Part shown: positions 17,356-26,124 of the stretch, in pieces
How the letters are laid out: each line of letters starts with the position of its first letter
How positions within the stretch are numbered: the first letter of the stretch is position 1
Source of the DNA: Aliitabrizicola sp041905595
GTDB taxonomy: Bacteria > Pseudomonadota > Alphaproteobacteria > Rhodobacterales > Rhodobacteraceae
Direction of reading: 5' to 3'
DNA length: 64,000 nucleotides
Assembly (NCBI GenBank): GCA_041905595.1
Contig: JAYRKT010000009.1
Span: 1 to 64,000, forward strand
The notes under the pieces: model-generated
What the model was told of the DNA's origin: nothing
The model's database searches: none
Seen by the model: only the letters and a program-made list of their open reading frames with translations
Made by a program: the position numbers and the translations under genes

Positions 17356-19314
17356 TCAGTCTCCCGCCGCACGGCCCTTCAGGGCGATGATTCCCCGTGG
17401 CCGGAACTGAATGAAGATGATGATGAAGATGATCATGTAGGTCTGTGCTGCGAGGGTATTCGACGGGTTGAACCACTCGATCCCCTTCTGCAGGAAGCCG
17501 ATCAGCGTCGCCCCAAGCAGCGTGCCCCAGATGTTGCCCACCCCTCCGACGACGACTGTCATGAAGCTTTGCACGATGTAGTCCTGCCCAAGTTCGGACG
17601 TGACCTTGGCAAAAAGGCCGATCGCAACTCCTGCGATCCCGGCAATGCCGGAGCCGAGCGCGAAGGTCATCATGTTGATCCGCTCGGGGTTGATGCCCAT
17701 CGAGGCGGCCATCTTGGGGTTCTGGGTCACCGCCCGCACCTCAAGCCCCAGCCGTGTGCGCTTCATGATGAACAGGAAGACGCCCAGGAAGATCAGCGCG
17801 AGCACGAAGATCGCGATACGGATGTAGCTGATCGAGACGATGTCGTTGAAGGTCAGCGCGCCGCCCAGCCAATCGGGCGAGGTCAGCGGCCGCGCCTGCG
17901 TGCCGAAGATGTTCTTGGCGAGTTGCTGCAGCGCGATCGAGACGCCGAAGGTGGCCAGCAGAGTCTCTAGTGGGCGATGGTAGAGGCGGCGGATCACCAG
18001 CCGCTCCATAGCGATGCCGGCCAATGCGCCGACGATGAAGGCCGCCGGAAGCGCCACGAGGATCGAGAGCGTGTAGTCCGCAATGTATTGCTGGACAACG
18101 TAGCCGGTGTAGGCGCCCATCATGATGAACTCGCCATGCGCCATGTTGATGACGCGCATCACTCCGAAGGTGATGGCCAGTCCGATCGCGGCGAGGAAAT
18201 AGATCGAGGCGAGCGAGATCGCATCCAGCGCGAGGTCCGCGAACTGGTTCAGCGCCAGCCGGATCTCGACCGACCGGAGAGTGGCAAGGGCAGCATCCGT
18301 TACCGCCTTCGAGGGCTCGGCGTAGGTTTCGTAGAAGACGGCAGAGGACAGGGCCGCCTCGACATCGGCATCCGACGCGGCGGGCGGGACGGCACCCGAG
18401 GTTTCGAGCGCCTCGTAGGCCGCGCTGCGATTGGCTTCCGTGCCCAGATCGGCCACGGCAAAGCCACCGACCTTGCCATCGGCGATGTTGGCGACCAGGG
18501 CCTTGGCACGCTCTGCAGGCGTGATGACGGGTTGCAGGATGCCGGCCGAAACCAGAAGCGCCTTGGCTTCGTCTTCCGGCAATGCGGAAGAGCCGGGCGT
18601 CAATATCCGCGCGACATTCGCCCCCTCCGGCGCAGCTGGTCCGGCTGCGCGGGTGGTGGCGACGATCGGGTTCAGCGCGGCTCGTAGGTCGACGCCGATA
18701 TCGCCGGAGAAGCTTTCGATGGCTGCGACCCGCGCGGCCTCGTCAGGATCGAAGCGCAGGGTCAGAAGACGTTCCAGCCGTTCCTTTTGAGCCTTCAACG
18801 CGGGGTCCGGTTCATCCGCGATCGAGGCGCGCAACGGCGCGAGTTGGTCGGCAGAGGGGTCGCGCGCGATCGAGGCAAGCGCCTTTTCCCGCGTCGCCTG
18901 GTCGGGCGAACTCAGCTGGAACTGAACCATCGCCGAGGCGATGACGGACTTGATCCCGGAATTGGGGCGAAGCTGTTCGAAATCGGCTTTCGGTGCCGTC
19001 CCGATGCGCTGGCCGCTGTCCACGTCAGTCAGCGCCAGCTCGTTGCCGGATGTCTCGGCAATAGCGAAGAAGCCGTCGCTCTTGCGGACCCAGAGGAAGC
19101 GGTCAGACCAGGCCTGCAGGACGGTCTCCGCCCGCGGCAGGCCGCTTCCGGCAAGCGCGGCGATGGCCGGGCCGACGGTCGTGCGCGAGCTTTTCTGGAT
19201 AGGCTCGCGATAGGTCTGGAGAATTGTCTGCAGGGGGCCGGGACCGTCCTGCGCCAGGGCCACGGAGGCCAGCGCCAGAACGGCCGCGAGCGCCGCAAGG
19301 AGGGAGCGCATCAT
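17356..19314 (-). CDS. urtB: Urea ABC transporter permease UrtB with long periplasmic N-terminal domain
   Basis: The 652-residue protein starts with a signal-like segment (MMRSLLAALAAVLALASVALAQ), then an extension of about 330 residues outside the membrane, with helical repeats and many Ala/Asp residues. The LivH-type permease follows from about residue 365 (LALDAISLASIYFLAAIGLAITFGVMRVINMAHGEF). The N-terminal domain is a UrtB-specific feature absent from LivH and may contact UrtA. It lies 54 bp downstream of urtA behind a strong hairpin and ends 1 bp before the start of urtC. Confidence 0.9.
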   Translation of the reverse strand: MMRSLLAALAAVLALASVALAQDGPGPLQTILQTYREPIQKSSRTTVGPAIAALAGSGLPRAETVLQAWSDRFLWVRKSDGFFAIAETSGNELALTDVDSGQRIGTAPKADFEQLRPNSGIKSVIASAMVQFQLSSPDQATREKALASIARDPSADQLAPLRASIADEPDPALKAQKERLERLLTLRFDPDEAARVAAIESFSGDIGVDLRAALNPIVATTRAAGPAAPEGANVARILTPGSSALPEDEAKALLVSAGILQPVITPAERAKALVANIADGKVGGFAVADLGTEANRSAAYEALETSGAVPPAASDADVEAALSSAVFYETYAEPSKAVTDAALATLRSVEIRLALNQFADLALDAISLASIYFLAAIGLAITFGVMRVINMAHGEFIMMGAYTGYVVQQYIADYTLSILVALPAAFIVGALAGIAMERLVIRRLYHRPLETLLATFGVSIALQQLAKNIFGTQARPLTSPDWLGGALTFNDIVSISYIRIAIFVLALIFLGVFLFIMKRTRLGLEVRAVTQNPKMAASMGINPERINMMTFALGSGIAGIAGVAIGLFAKVTSELGQDYIVQSFMTVVVGGVGNIWGTLLGATLIGFLQKGIEWFNPSNTLAAQTYMIIFIIIFIQFRPRGIIALKGRAAGD

Positions 19315-19336
19315 GTCCGCCTTGGATGGGGAATGC

Positions 19337-19359
19337 GGGCGGGGGGTGGGCCCCCGCCC
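19337..19359 (-). terminator. G/C hairpin between urtA and urtB
   Basis: GGGCGGGGG (19337-19345), 5-nt loop, CCCCCGCCC (19351-19359) fill much of the 54-bp gap after urtA. There is no T run, so it is more likely an mRNA-stabilising or attenuating hairpin than a full terminator. Confidence 0.55.
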
Positions 19360-19368
19360 CGTCTGCGA

Positions 19369-20664
19369 TCAGTAGTTCGACTTGAGCTGCACACAGGTCT
19401 TGGTCTGCGTGTTGTACATGCCGCACTTGAGCGAGGCCCAGTCGGACTCGAGCACCGCCGATTCCGGCAGGAAGTCAGTCCAGGCGTCGCCGGGCACCGG
19501 CTCGGTCTGGCTGATGATGTCGAACTGGCCGTCTTCCTTGATTTCGCCGATCAGGACCGGCTTGGTCAGGTGGTGGTTCGGCAGCATCTTGGCCGTGGTG
19601 CCGGTCAGGTTCGGGAATTCCTCGCCGATCATCGCTTCCGAGACCTTGTCGACATCAGTAGTGCCAGCCTTCTCAACCGCATTCACCCACATGTTGAAGC
19701 CGATATAGGTGGCTTCCATCGGGTCGTTGGTGGTGCGCTTCGGATTGCCGGTAAAGGCGTGCCACTGGTCGATGAAGGCCTTGTTTTCCGGGGTGTCGGC
19801 ACTTTCGAAGTAGTTCCAGGCGGCCAGCTGACCCACGAGGTTCTTCAGGTCGCCTGCGCCAAGGCCCGAGAGTTCCTCTTCACCCACCGAGAAGGCCACG
19901 ACCGGGATCTGCTCGGCCGTGATACCCGAGGCGGCGAGTTCCTTGTAGAAGCCGATGTTGGCGTCGCCGTTGATGGTCGAGATGACGCCGACCTTCTTGC
20001 CGTCGGCGCCAAGCGCCTTCACGTCCGAAACGATCTTCGCCCAGTCAGACTGGCCGAAGGGGGTGTAGTTCACGAAGATGTCGCTCTCCGGGATACCCTT
20101 CGATTTCAGATAGGCCGTGAGGATGTTGTTCGTCGTGCGCGGGTAGACGTAGTCGGTGCCAAGCAGCGCGAACTTCTGCACGCCGAGTTCGTTCAGGAAG
20201 TAGTCGACCGCCGGGATCGCCTGCTGGTTCGGCGCGGCGCCGGTGTAGAAGACGTTCTTAGACGATTCCTCGCCTTCGTATTGAACCGGATAGAAAAGCA
20301 GGCCGTTCAGTTCTTCCAGCACCGGCAGAACCGATTTCCGTGACACTGAAGTCCAGCAGCCGAAGATCACGTCAACTTTGTCGACGGTCAGCAGTTCGCG
20401 CGCCTTTTCAGCAAAGAGCGGCCAGTCCGAGGCCGGGTCGACCACGACGGCTTCAAGCTTCTTGCCCAGAAGTCCGCCCTTCTTGTTCTGTTCGTCGATC
20501 AGCATCAGGACGGTGTCCTTCAGCGTGGTCTCGGAAATTGCCATCGTGCCAGAGAGGGAGTGCAGGACGCCGATCTTGATCGTATCCTCCTCTGCCATCG
20601 CGACGCCGGACATCAGCGATGCCGCCACCGTCACTCCGGTGATCAGTCTCGTCATGTAGCTCAT
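19369..20664 (-). CDS. urtA: Urea ABC transporter substrate-binding protein UrtA
   Basis: The 431-residue periplasmic protein has a signal peptide (MSYMTRLITGVTVAASLMSGVAMA) and the UrtA-type receptor fold: IKIGVLHSLSGTMAISETTLKDTVLMLIDEQN, VIFGCWTSVSRKSVLPVLEELNGLLFYPVQYEGEESSKNVFYTGAAPNQQ. The last two phrases are highly characteristic of urea/short-amide receptors. It is the first gene of urtABCDE. A second ATG at 20655 is possible. Urease genes are not in this window. Such operons are commonly nitrogen-regulated; I found no convincing sigma-54 or NtrC box upstream. Confidence 0.93.
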   Translation of the reverse strand: MSYMTRLITGVTVAASLMSGVAMAEEDTIKIGVLHSLSGTMAISETTLKDTVLMLIDEQNKKGGLLGKKLEAVVVDPASDWPLFAEKARELLTVDKVDVIFGCWTSVSRKSVLPVLEELNGLLFYPVQYEGEESSKNVFYTGAAPNQQAIPAVDYFLNELGVQKFALLGTDYVYPRTTNNILTAYLKSKGIPESDIFVNYTPFGQSDWAKIVSDVKALGADGKKVGVISTINGDANIGFYKELAASGITAEQIPVVAFSVGEEELSGLGAGDLKNLVGQLAAWNYFESADTPENKAFIDQWHAFTGNPKRTTNDPMEATYIGFNMWVNAVEKAGTTDVDKVSEAMIGEEFPNLTGTTAKMLPNHHLTKPVLIGEIKEDGQFDIISQTEPVPGDAWTDFLPESAVLESDWASLKCGMYNTQTKTCVQLKSNY

Positions 20665-20976
20665 CGTCAGGGAAACCCTTTTTGGGCTGCGGCATGGCGC
20701 GCATTGGCGTCACGACGACTGGATAACCTGTCGCCGAATGCCTATCTTGGCCCCGCAGCATATTGTTGCACCCCGTGCGGCGGTGACGGACCGCCAAGTA
20801 CGATCGCCGCCGCACACCCTTGTCACGATCCGGTGATCCCGGACCGCTCGGTCAATTGAGCGAATTCCGCGCAAAGGGGGGAGTAATTCTGCATTTGCGG
20901 CATAGACTGCCGCGTTGGCGCCGGGTCACTGCACAAAATGCAGGCCCTGAAGGGAATTTCGCCTAATCCGTAACCG
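20665..20976. promoter_or_regulatory. Intergenic region upstream of urtA
   Basis: A 312-bp gap between the end of opgC and urtA, which must hold the urt promoter. The only clear symmetry is CTGCA-N5-TGCAG at 20929-20943. I looked for the sigma-54 pattern GGCAC-N5-TTGC on both strands and did not find it. No small gene is supported. Confidence 0.35.
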
Positions 20977-22155
20977 TCATCGGTCTGTGACTGTCGGTTT
21001 CTGATTCCCATGGGCCGTTTTTCGGCTCACATGGCGATGCTTGTCCCGGGCCCAGGCCAGCACAAGCTGGACCAGCAATCCGGCAAGGATGATCGCCGAA
21101 TCCAGTACGAAGCCGCCGTTGACCACCTCTTTCACCGCCTGACCTGCGAGCGCCAGCAGACTGCCGCAGGCAAAGACTGGAAGCGAATGGCGCCCGAGAA
21201 GCGCCAGCGGCGCGGCAAAGCGGGAGGCCGACGCCGTTCGAACCCAGGCGAGCGTCGAAAGAAGATACCCCAAGGCCAGGATATGCAGCAGCCGCGGCCA
21301 AGTTTCGTGCATTTTGTCTATGGTTGTGATGAACCGGGGCCAGCCATCCTGAAACGCCTGCCACAGTGCCGTGTTGAAGGCGTCTCCAAGGGCCTGGTTT
21401 TGCGCCAGGATCGCACTGACCAGCAGGAATATCGCCGAAATCCATTGCAGGTCGCGCCGGATCGGGACAAGGCGCCGGCCCTGCTTGAGTTCGACGCCCG
21501 TCAGAAGGCCGCAAACAAAGATGATCTGCCAGGTCAGGGGATTGAAGAACCAGCCGCCAGGCTTGGGGAAAGAGGGAAAGTTCCAGCCACTGAAACCGGC
21601 GACGAGCCACAGCAGGACCGAACAGGCCAGAAGCACCCAGGGCGTTCGCAGAGCCACCCAGAGCAACAGCGGGGTGACGAACATCAGGACCGCATAGAGC
21701 GGCAGAATGTTGATGTATCCCAACTGCAGGGTCATGAGCGGCAGGCCGATAAGGAAGGCCAGCGGCGACTCAAAGAGAAAGTTGACCTCGTTGATGAACA
21801 GCCGATTTACTGCACCGAATTTCAAGGCTGCAGTCGCTGCGATGGCGAGCGCCCAGACCGAGATCATCAGATGGACCAGATAGAGGGTCCAGACGCGGGC
21901 CCAGACACGCGAGATTGCGGGCCAATAGGGCGGCGCGCGAAACGACAATCCATAGGCCAGACCGGCCGACACGCCGGACATCAGCACAAAGCCCTCGGCC
22001 GCATCGGAAAACCCGAAGTTCCGGCTGGTGAAGTTCTCGTAAACCGTTCCCGGCACATGGTTGATGAAGATCATCACCAGCGCGAGGCCCCGAAAGACGT
22101 CAAGGCGCGGATCGCGCCCGATCCGCGCGGCCCGATTCAGCGGCAGGTCAGGCAT
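20977..22155 (-). CDS. opgC: OpgC, osmoregulated periplasmic glucan succinyltransferase
   Basis: The 392-residue inner-membrane protein has about ten hydrophobic segments and the OpgC family opening RDPRLDVFRGLALVMIFINHVPGTVYENFTSRNFGFSDAAEGFVLMSG. It is expected to transfer succinyl groups to periplasmic glucans made by OpgGH. Its ATG overlaps the 3' end of opgH by 8 bases, placing opgC in the same operon as opgG-opgI-opgH. The C-terminus is basic and hydrophilic. Confidence 0.9.
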   Translation of the reverse strand: MPDLPLNRAARIGRDPRLDVFRGLALVMIFINHVPGTVYENFTSRNFGFSDAAEGFVLMSGVSAGLAYGLSFRAPPYWPAISRVWARVWTLYLVHLMISVWALAIAATAALKFGAVNRLFINEVNFLFESPLAFLIGLPLMTLQLGYINILPLYAVLMFVTPLLLWVALRTPWVLLACSVLLWLVAGFSGWNFPSFPKPGGWFFNPLTWQIIFVCGLLTGVELKQGRRLVPIRRDLQWISAIFLLVSAILAQNQALGDAFNTALWQAFQDGWPRFITTIDKMHETWPRLLHILALGYLLSTLAWVRTASASRFAAPLALLGRHSLPVFACGSLLALAGQAVKEVVNGGFVLDSAIILAGLLVQLVLAWARDKHRHVSRKTAHGNQKPTVTDR

Positions 22156-23962
22156 GAACGGAAGGCACGGCTCCGTTCGCGTTGGCTGCAGTCTCGATCA
22201 TCGTCTCATCCTCCCCGAGCCAGGCCCGCACGCAAGTGTCGTGCAGTCCGATGACTGGCGAAGGCGCAATCTCAGAAGGCACAGTCATCAGTCCGGACCC
22301 GCTGTCCTGCGACGACCAGGAGATCACGAAGGTCGCCAGGATCATCGGCAGGGCTACAGGCGACAGCCATAGGACAAGACCGGGCGCAAGGAAATAGACA
22401 ACGGAAAGCCCGGCCAGACCGTTGAGGGATATCCAGCGGGACGCGGCCCAAGCCTCGGCCACCGTCAGCCGACCATCGCCGCGGTTATTGGCGGGCCAGC
22501 CGCCATCGCGTCCGAAGACAACCTGAAAGACCGACCGGGTTTGATACATCAGCAGAATTGGCGCGATGATCGACGACAGCAGCAACTCCACAACGGTCGA
22601 GACAAAGGCCCGAAGGCCACCGCCGAAGCTGCGTGCGCGCCCCGTTGCCATGGCGTCGAGCGCGATCAGGAGCTTTGGCAGAAGCAGAAGGCCGAAGATC
22701 CCGACGGCCAGACCGATGGCTTTCGCGGATTCCGAGACGGGAAAGACCGGGAAGGGCCAGCCAGCCTCGGGGAAGTAGTTCGGCGCCGGAGCGAACTCCT
22801 GCGCCATGACACTCGCGAGGATGAAGGCCAGCCAGAACAGCGGTGCAATGTAGGCCAGCACACCCTGAACGAAGACCCAACGGCTCCAGAACTTCAGACC
22901 GGGCGCGGCGATCAGGCGGGTATGCTGCAGGTTGCCCTGACACCAGCGGCGGTCCCGCTTGGCGTGATCAACGATGTTTTCCGGCCCTTCCTCGAACGAT
23001 CCCTCAAGATCGTCGTCCAGTCGCACAGTCCAGCCCGCCCGGGCCAGCAGCGCCGCCTCGACATAATCGTGGCTCAGGATGTGTCCGCCGAAGGGGGGTT
23101 TCCCCTTCAGTTCGGGCAAACCGCAGCTCGCCGCAAAGGCGCGGACACGGACGATGGCATTGTGACCCCAGAAGGGGCCCGTCCGCCCCTGCATCATCGC
23201 CAGGCCTCGGGCAAAGATCGGGGAGAAGAAACTGGCCGAGAACTGCATCGCCCGGCCGAAGCGCGACCGGGCGCGGATCACCCGCGGCAGGGTTTGCAGC
23301 AGCCCGAGATCGGGTGCAGCTTCCATCCTGCGGATCATCTCGAGGATGGTCTCGCCTTCCATCAAGCTGTCGGCGTCAAGGATCACCGCATAGTCATAGG
23401 CGCCACCCGACCGGGTGAAAAAATCCTCGATGTTGCCGGCCTTGCGTCCGGTGTTCTTTTCACGCCGCCGGTAGAAGATGCGCCCCTCGGCATCGCGATC
23501 GCGCAGCAGGCGCAGGAACCACAGCGCCTCGCGCGCGGCGATTTCTTCGTTGCGGGTGTCCGAGAGGATGGCGAAGTGAATGGTCGCATCGGTGCCCGTG
23601 GCGGCGATCGACTGGTCCATCGCCGCCACGCGGGCAAAAGTGATGACCGGATCCTCGTTGTATACAGGCACAAGGATCGCCGTCCGGCCACTGATTGGCG
23701 CCGGAGGGATCTCCGGCGCAACCGGGCGGGTCGTCAGGCCGAGTAGACCCTGCGCCGCGCCCCAGGCCAGCCAGAAGGTGGAAAGTCCGATCAGGACCGA
23801 GCGGACGATATCCCAGCCATCAAGACCGTCTGCCTGACCAAACTGCAGAAACAGCATGAAGCCCGTCGCTGCGGCGGCAATGCTGAGGGCAAAGACCGAA
23901 AGGCGCGCAGTGAGAACGGCGGCCCCGTTCTGGGCACCGTCACTTCGCCCGTCCGGTTGCAT
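22148..23962 (-). CDS. opgH: Glucans biosynthesis glucosyltransferase OpgH (MdoH)
   Basis: The 604-residue membrane glycosyltransferase (GT2) polymerises glucose from UDP-glucose for periplasmic glucans. It shows two N-terminal membrane segments, the acidic VILDADSL motif, WGHNAIVRVRAF, GGHILSHDYVEAALLARAGW and the product-binding RRWCQGNLQH, then several C-terminal membrane segments. It is shorter than enteric MdoH (about 850 residues), lacking its long N-terminal cytoplasmic part, as seen in Rhodobacter. It starts 3 bp after opgI. Confidence 0.93.
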   Translation of the reverse strand: MQPDGRSDGAQNGAAVLTARLSVFALSIAAAATGFMLFLQFGQADGLDGWDIVRSVLIGLSTFWLAWGAAQGLLGLTTRPVAPEIPPAPISGRTAILVPVYNEDPVITFARVAAMDQSIAATGTDATIHFAILSDTRNEEIAAREALWFLRLLRDRDAEGRIFYRRREKNTGRKAGNIEDFFTRSGGAYDYAVILDADSLMEGETILEMIRRMEAAPDLGLLQTLPRVIRARSRFGRAMQFSASFFSPIFARGLAMMQGRTGPFWGHNAIVRVRAFAASCGLPELKGKPPFGGHILSHDYVEAALLARAGWTVRLDDDLEGSFEEGPENIVDHAKRDRRWCQGNLQHTRLIAAPGLKFWSRWVFVQGVLAYIAPLFWLAFILASVMAQEFAPAPNYFPEAGWPFPVFPVSESAKAIGLAVGIFGLLLLPKLLIALDAMATGRARSFGGGLRAFVSTVVELLLSSIIAPILLMYQTRSVFQVVFGRDGGWPANNRGDGRLTVAEAWAASRWISLNGLAGLSVVYFLAPGLVLWLSPVALPMILATFVISWSSQDSGSGLMTVPSEIAPSPVIGLHDTCVRAWLGEDETMIETAANANGAVPSVHA

Positions 23963-23965
23963 TTA

Positions 23966-24166
23966 TCAGCGCTCACCCCGTTGTGCGCCGCTGGTCGTTT
24001 CGGCACGACCCGATCCTAGCACAAGTCGCGCCATCACAAGACCCTGCTTGCGAGAGGGGGCCTCCAGCATCTGTTTGGGCATTGCCAGAGGGGCCTCGGG
24101 CAAGGCGCCGATGCGACCTGCCAGTTCCACGAATTCACGATCCATCATGCCCTCGGACGATTGCAT
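23966..24166 (-). CDS. opgI: OpgI-like small protein
   Basis: A 66-codon frame (MQSSEGMMDREFVELAGRIGALPEAPLAMPKQMLEAP...) lies exactly between opgG and opgH. Its ATG shares one base with the opgG stop (TGATG), and its stop is 3 bp before opgH. Established knowledge: in Rhodobacter sphaeroides the operon is opgGIHDY, with a small opgI of unknown function between opgG and opgH. Position and coupling make this the equivalent gene. The protein is soluble, slightly basic and has no known domain. An earlier ATG at 24181 would add five residues. Confidence 0.72.
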   Translation of the reverse strand: MQSSEGMMDREFVELAGRIGALPEAPLAMPKQMLEAPSRKQGLVMARLVLGSGRAETTSGAQRGER

Positions 24167-25809
24167 CACGCCACCACCCATTGATAAAGCCAGAGTTCAG
24201 TCAGTTTCCGCCCAAAACCCGCGACATGCGCCGAGAGTTCAACCGTTGCTCCGGGCTGGGCCGAAACGTCGACCACGAGCCTCCAGATATCTTCGCGCTC
24301 CGAGATATGCTGCAAAGTCTGCTGCACAATCTCGCCTCCCGTGATCGTGACCACGGCTTTTACAGCAGCGTCACCCGGCAGGTTGCCAAGCAGGCCGCCC
24401 TTGAAATCGACGACGAACTTCCTCGTCCCGTCGCTGGCATCGCTGCCCGCGACCCCGCCCTTCCCGGCCCGAGTTTCGTATACATAGGCCAAGGTTTCGT
24501 TGCTATCATGCGGCAGATCGCCCCACCGCAGCCGGTAGGAGAATTCCCGCGAATCCCCGGCCTTGATATGGCCATCTGGCACCCAAAACGCAACGATGTT
24601 GTCGTTCGCCTCGGATTCCGTCGGAATCTCGAACAATCGCACGAAACCCGACCCCCAATCGCCCACCGGCTCGACATTCAGTGACGGGCGACGGTCATAT
24701 GCCGTTCCAGGGTCCTGGTAGTTCTCAAAGTTGCGGTCGCGCTGGAACAGTCCAAAAGCACGTGGATTGGTTTCCTGGAAATACGACCCGGACAGGCGCG
24801 GCGGATTGTTGAGCGGCCGCCAGATCGTCTCGCCATCCGCCCCCACGATCCGCAACCCGTCGCTGTCGTGGACATTGGGGCGGAAGTCGTCGAACTGATG
24901 GCGGTTCTTTTCCGAAAACAGGAACATCGACGTCAGCGGCGCGACGCCAAGTTGCTGCACATCCTGCCGGAAGAACAGCCGGGCCGTCACGTCCATCACC
25001 GTCTCGGCGCCGGGCGCAATGACAAAGCGATACGCGCCGGTCACGCTCGGGCTTTCAAGCGTGGCGTAGATCGTGATCGTCTGCCGCGAGTCGCCAGGCT
25101 TTTCGATGTAGAAGCGCGCGAACCGCGGGAATTCCTCGGCGGTGTCGAGACCGGAATTGATCGCCAGGCCACGCGCCGAAATGCCATAGGCATTGCCCCG
25201 GCCAAGGGCGCGGAAATAGCTGGCGCCAAGAAAGGCCACGACCTCGTCCCATACATCGGGGCGGTTCAGCGGGGTGTGCAGGCGGAACCCGGCAATCCCC
25301 GGCATTTGCGGGTTCGGAGGCAGACGTGTGGCCAGATCGTTCAGAAATTGGAAATCATCGGTGGTAACGACGATCGGTGCTGCCTGATCGCCGGTCACTT
25401 CGAAAAGCTGGATCGAATCCTTGAACAGCCAGCCCATCGGCAGTGCATGAAGCCGGAAGAAGCTGCCGTCTTCCTGCCAGCGTGCTTTCTCCGGTCGGAA
25501 GCTGATCAGGCGGTAATCGTCGTAGCTCAGATCGTCGAACGCCGAATCCTTGTGCTCGGGCGCGGCATAGGGCTGGGCAGCAAGGGCTCGCATCTCGTCC
25601 GACAGCTGATCGAAGGAGAATTTCTGCAACGCAGCATTCGCTGCCGCTTCCTGTGCAGCGCCGCGGAAAGGCCAAGCCGTGCCGGCCAGCGCTACTGCCG
25701 TCACGGGAACGGCAGCCAGAACGTCACGACGACGGACGCGCGGCGCGAATTGGATTGGAGCGGGCATGGCCTTGGTTGTTTTCAGCAGGTTCGGGCGGGT
25801 AAATGACAT
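24166..25809 (-). CDS. opgG: Glucans biosynthesis protein OpgG (MdoG)
   Basis: Periplasmic protein needed for glucan backbone synthesis and branching. A twin-arginine-type signal (VRRRDVLAAVPVTAVALAGTAW) precedes the mature domain FSFDQLSDEMRALAAQPYAAP and the MdoG/MdoD-type body (FRLHTPLNRPDVWDEVVAFLGASYFRALGRGNAYGISARGLAI). The exact start is uncertain: ATGs at 25809 and 25767 both have weak ribosome sites, and the later one puts 11 residues before the arginines. It ends in the TGATG shared with opgI and is the first gene of opgG-I-H-C. Confidence 0.9.
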   Translation of the reverse strand: MSFTRPNLLKTTKAMPAPIQFAPRVRRRDVLAAVPVTAVALAGTAWPFRGAAQEAAANAALQKFSFDQLSDEMRALAAQPYAAPEHKDSAFDDLSYDDYRLISFRPEKARWQEDGSFFRLHALPMGWLFKDSIQLFEVTGDQAAPIVVTTDDFQFLNDLATRLPPNPQMPGIAGFRLHTPLNRPDVWDEVVAFLGASYFRALGRGNAYGISARGLAINSGLDTAEEFPRFARFYIEKPGDSRQTITIYATLESPSVTGAYRFVIAPGAETVMDVTARLFFRQDVQQLGVAPLTSMFLFSEKNRHQFDDFRPNVHDSDGLRIVGADGETIWRPLNNPPRLSGSYFQETNPRAFGLFQRDRNFENYQDPGTAYDRRPSLNVEPVGDWGSGFVRLFEIPTESEANDNIVAFWVPDGHIKAGDSREFSYRLRWGDLPHDSNETLAYVYETRAGKGGVAGSDASDGTRKFVVDFKGGLLGNLPGDAAVKAVVTITGGEIVQQTLQHISEREDIWRLVVDVSAQPGATVELSAHVAGFGRKLTELWLYQWVVA

Positions 25810-26124
25810 TTCCGGGTCAAGCGATCCAGCAAAAGACCCTTGCATTGAGCGCATTGCTGCCATGCGTCTACCGCAAACCCCCTGCAAATGCGAGCTACGG
25901 TACTCGCCTCATCACAATTGCATCGCGGGACAGCAATATTCTGCAAGTGCAGCGTGCCGGAGCAGTAACATTCTGCTCAGGTCCCGAAAAGGCAGCACGG
26001 AGCGCTGCCCGAAAATTGGGCAAGTTCCCGCGCAGACTCCGGACAAAACCTGCCAACAGACGCGAAAACGGGCAGAAGAACGAATCAGAGTCACCGAATT
26101 ATGCGCTCGCCCAATAGCCGGCAA
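25810..26124. promoter_or_regulatory. Region upstream of opgG with two related 14-bp repeats
   Basis: No gene is seen between opgG and mtlK. CAGCAATATTCTGC (25931-25944) and CAGTAACATTCTGC (25963-25976) differ at two positions and are spaced 32 bp apart, about three DNA turns, which suggests a regulator binding on one face. The second overlaps the hairpin GAGCAG-N7-CTGCTC (25960-25978). Confidence 0.4.

Noticed and set aside
18787..20343. 518-codon open frame on the plus strand
   Set aside because: Antisense to urtB and urtA; no family features.
20665..20976. Sigma-54 / NtrC control of urtA
   Set aside because: Expected from biology, but no GGCAC-N5-TTGC or paired TGCAC/GTGCA site of the right spacing is present.
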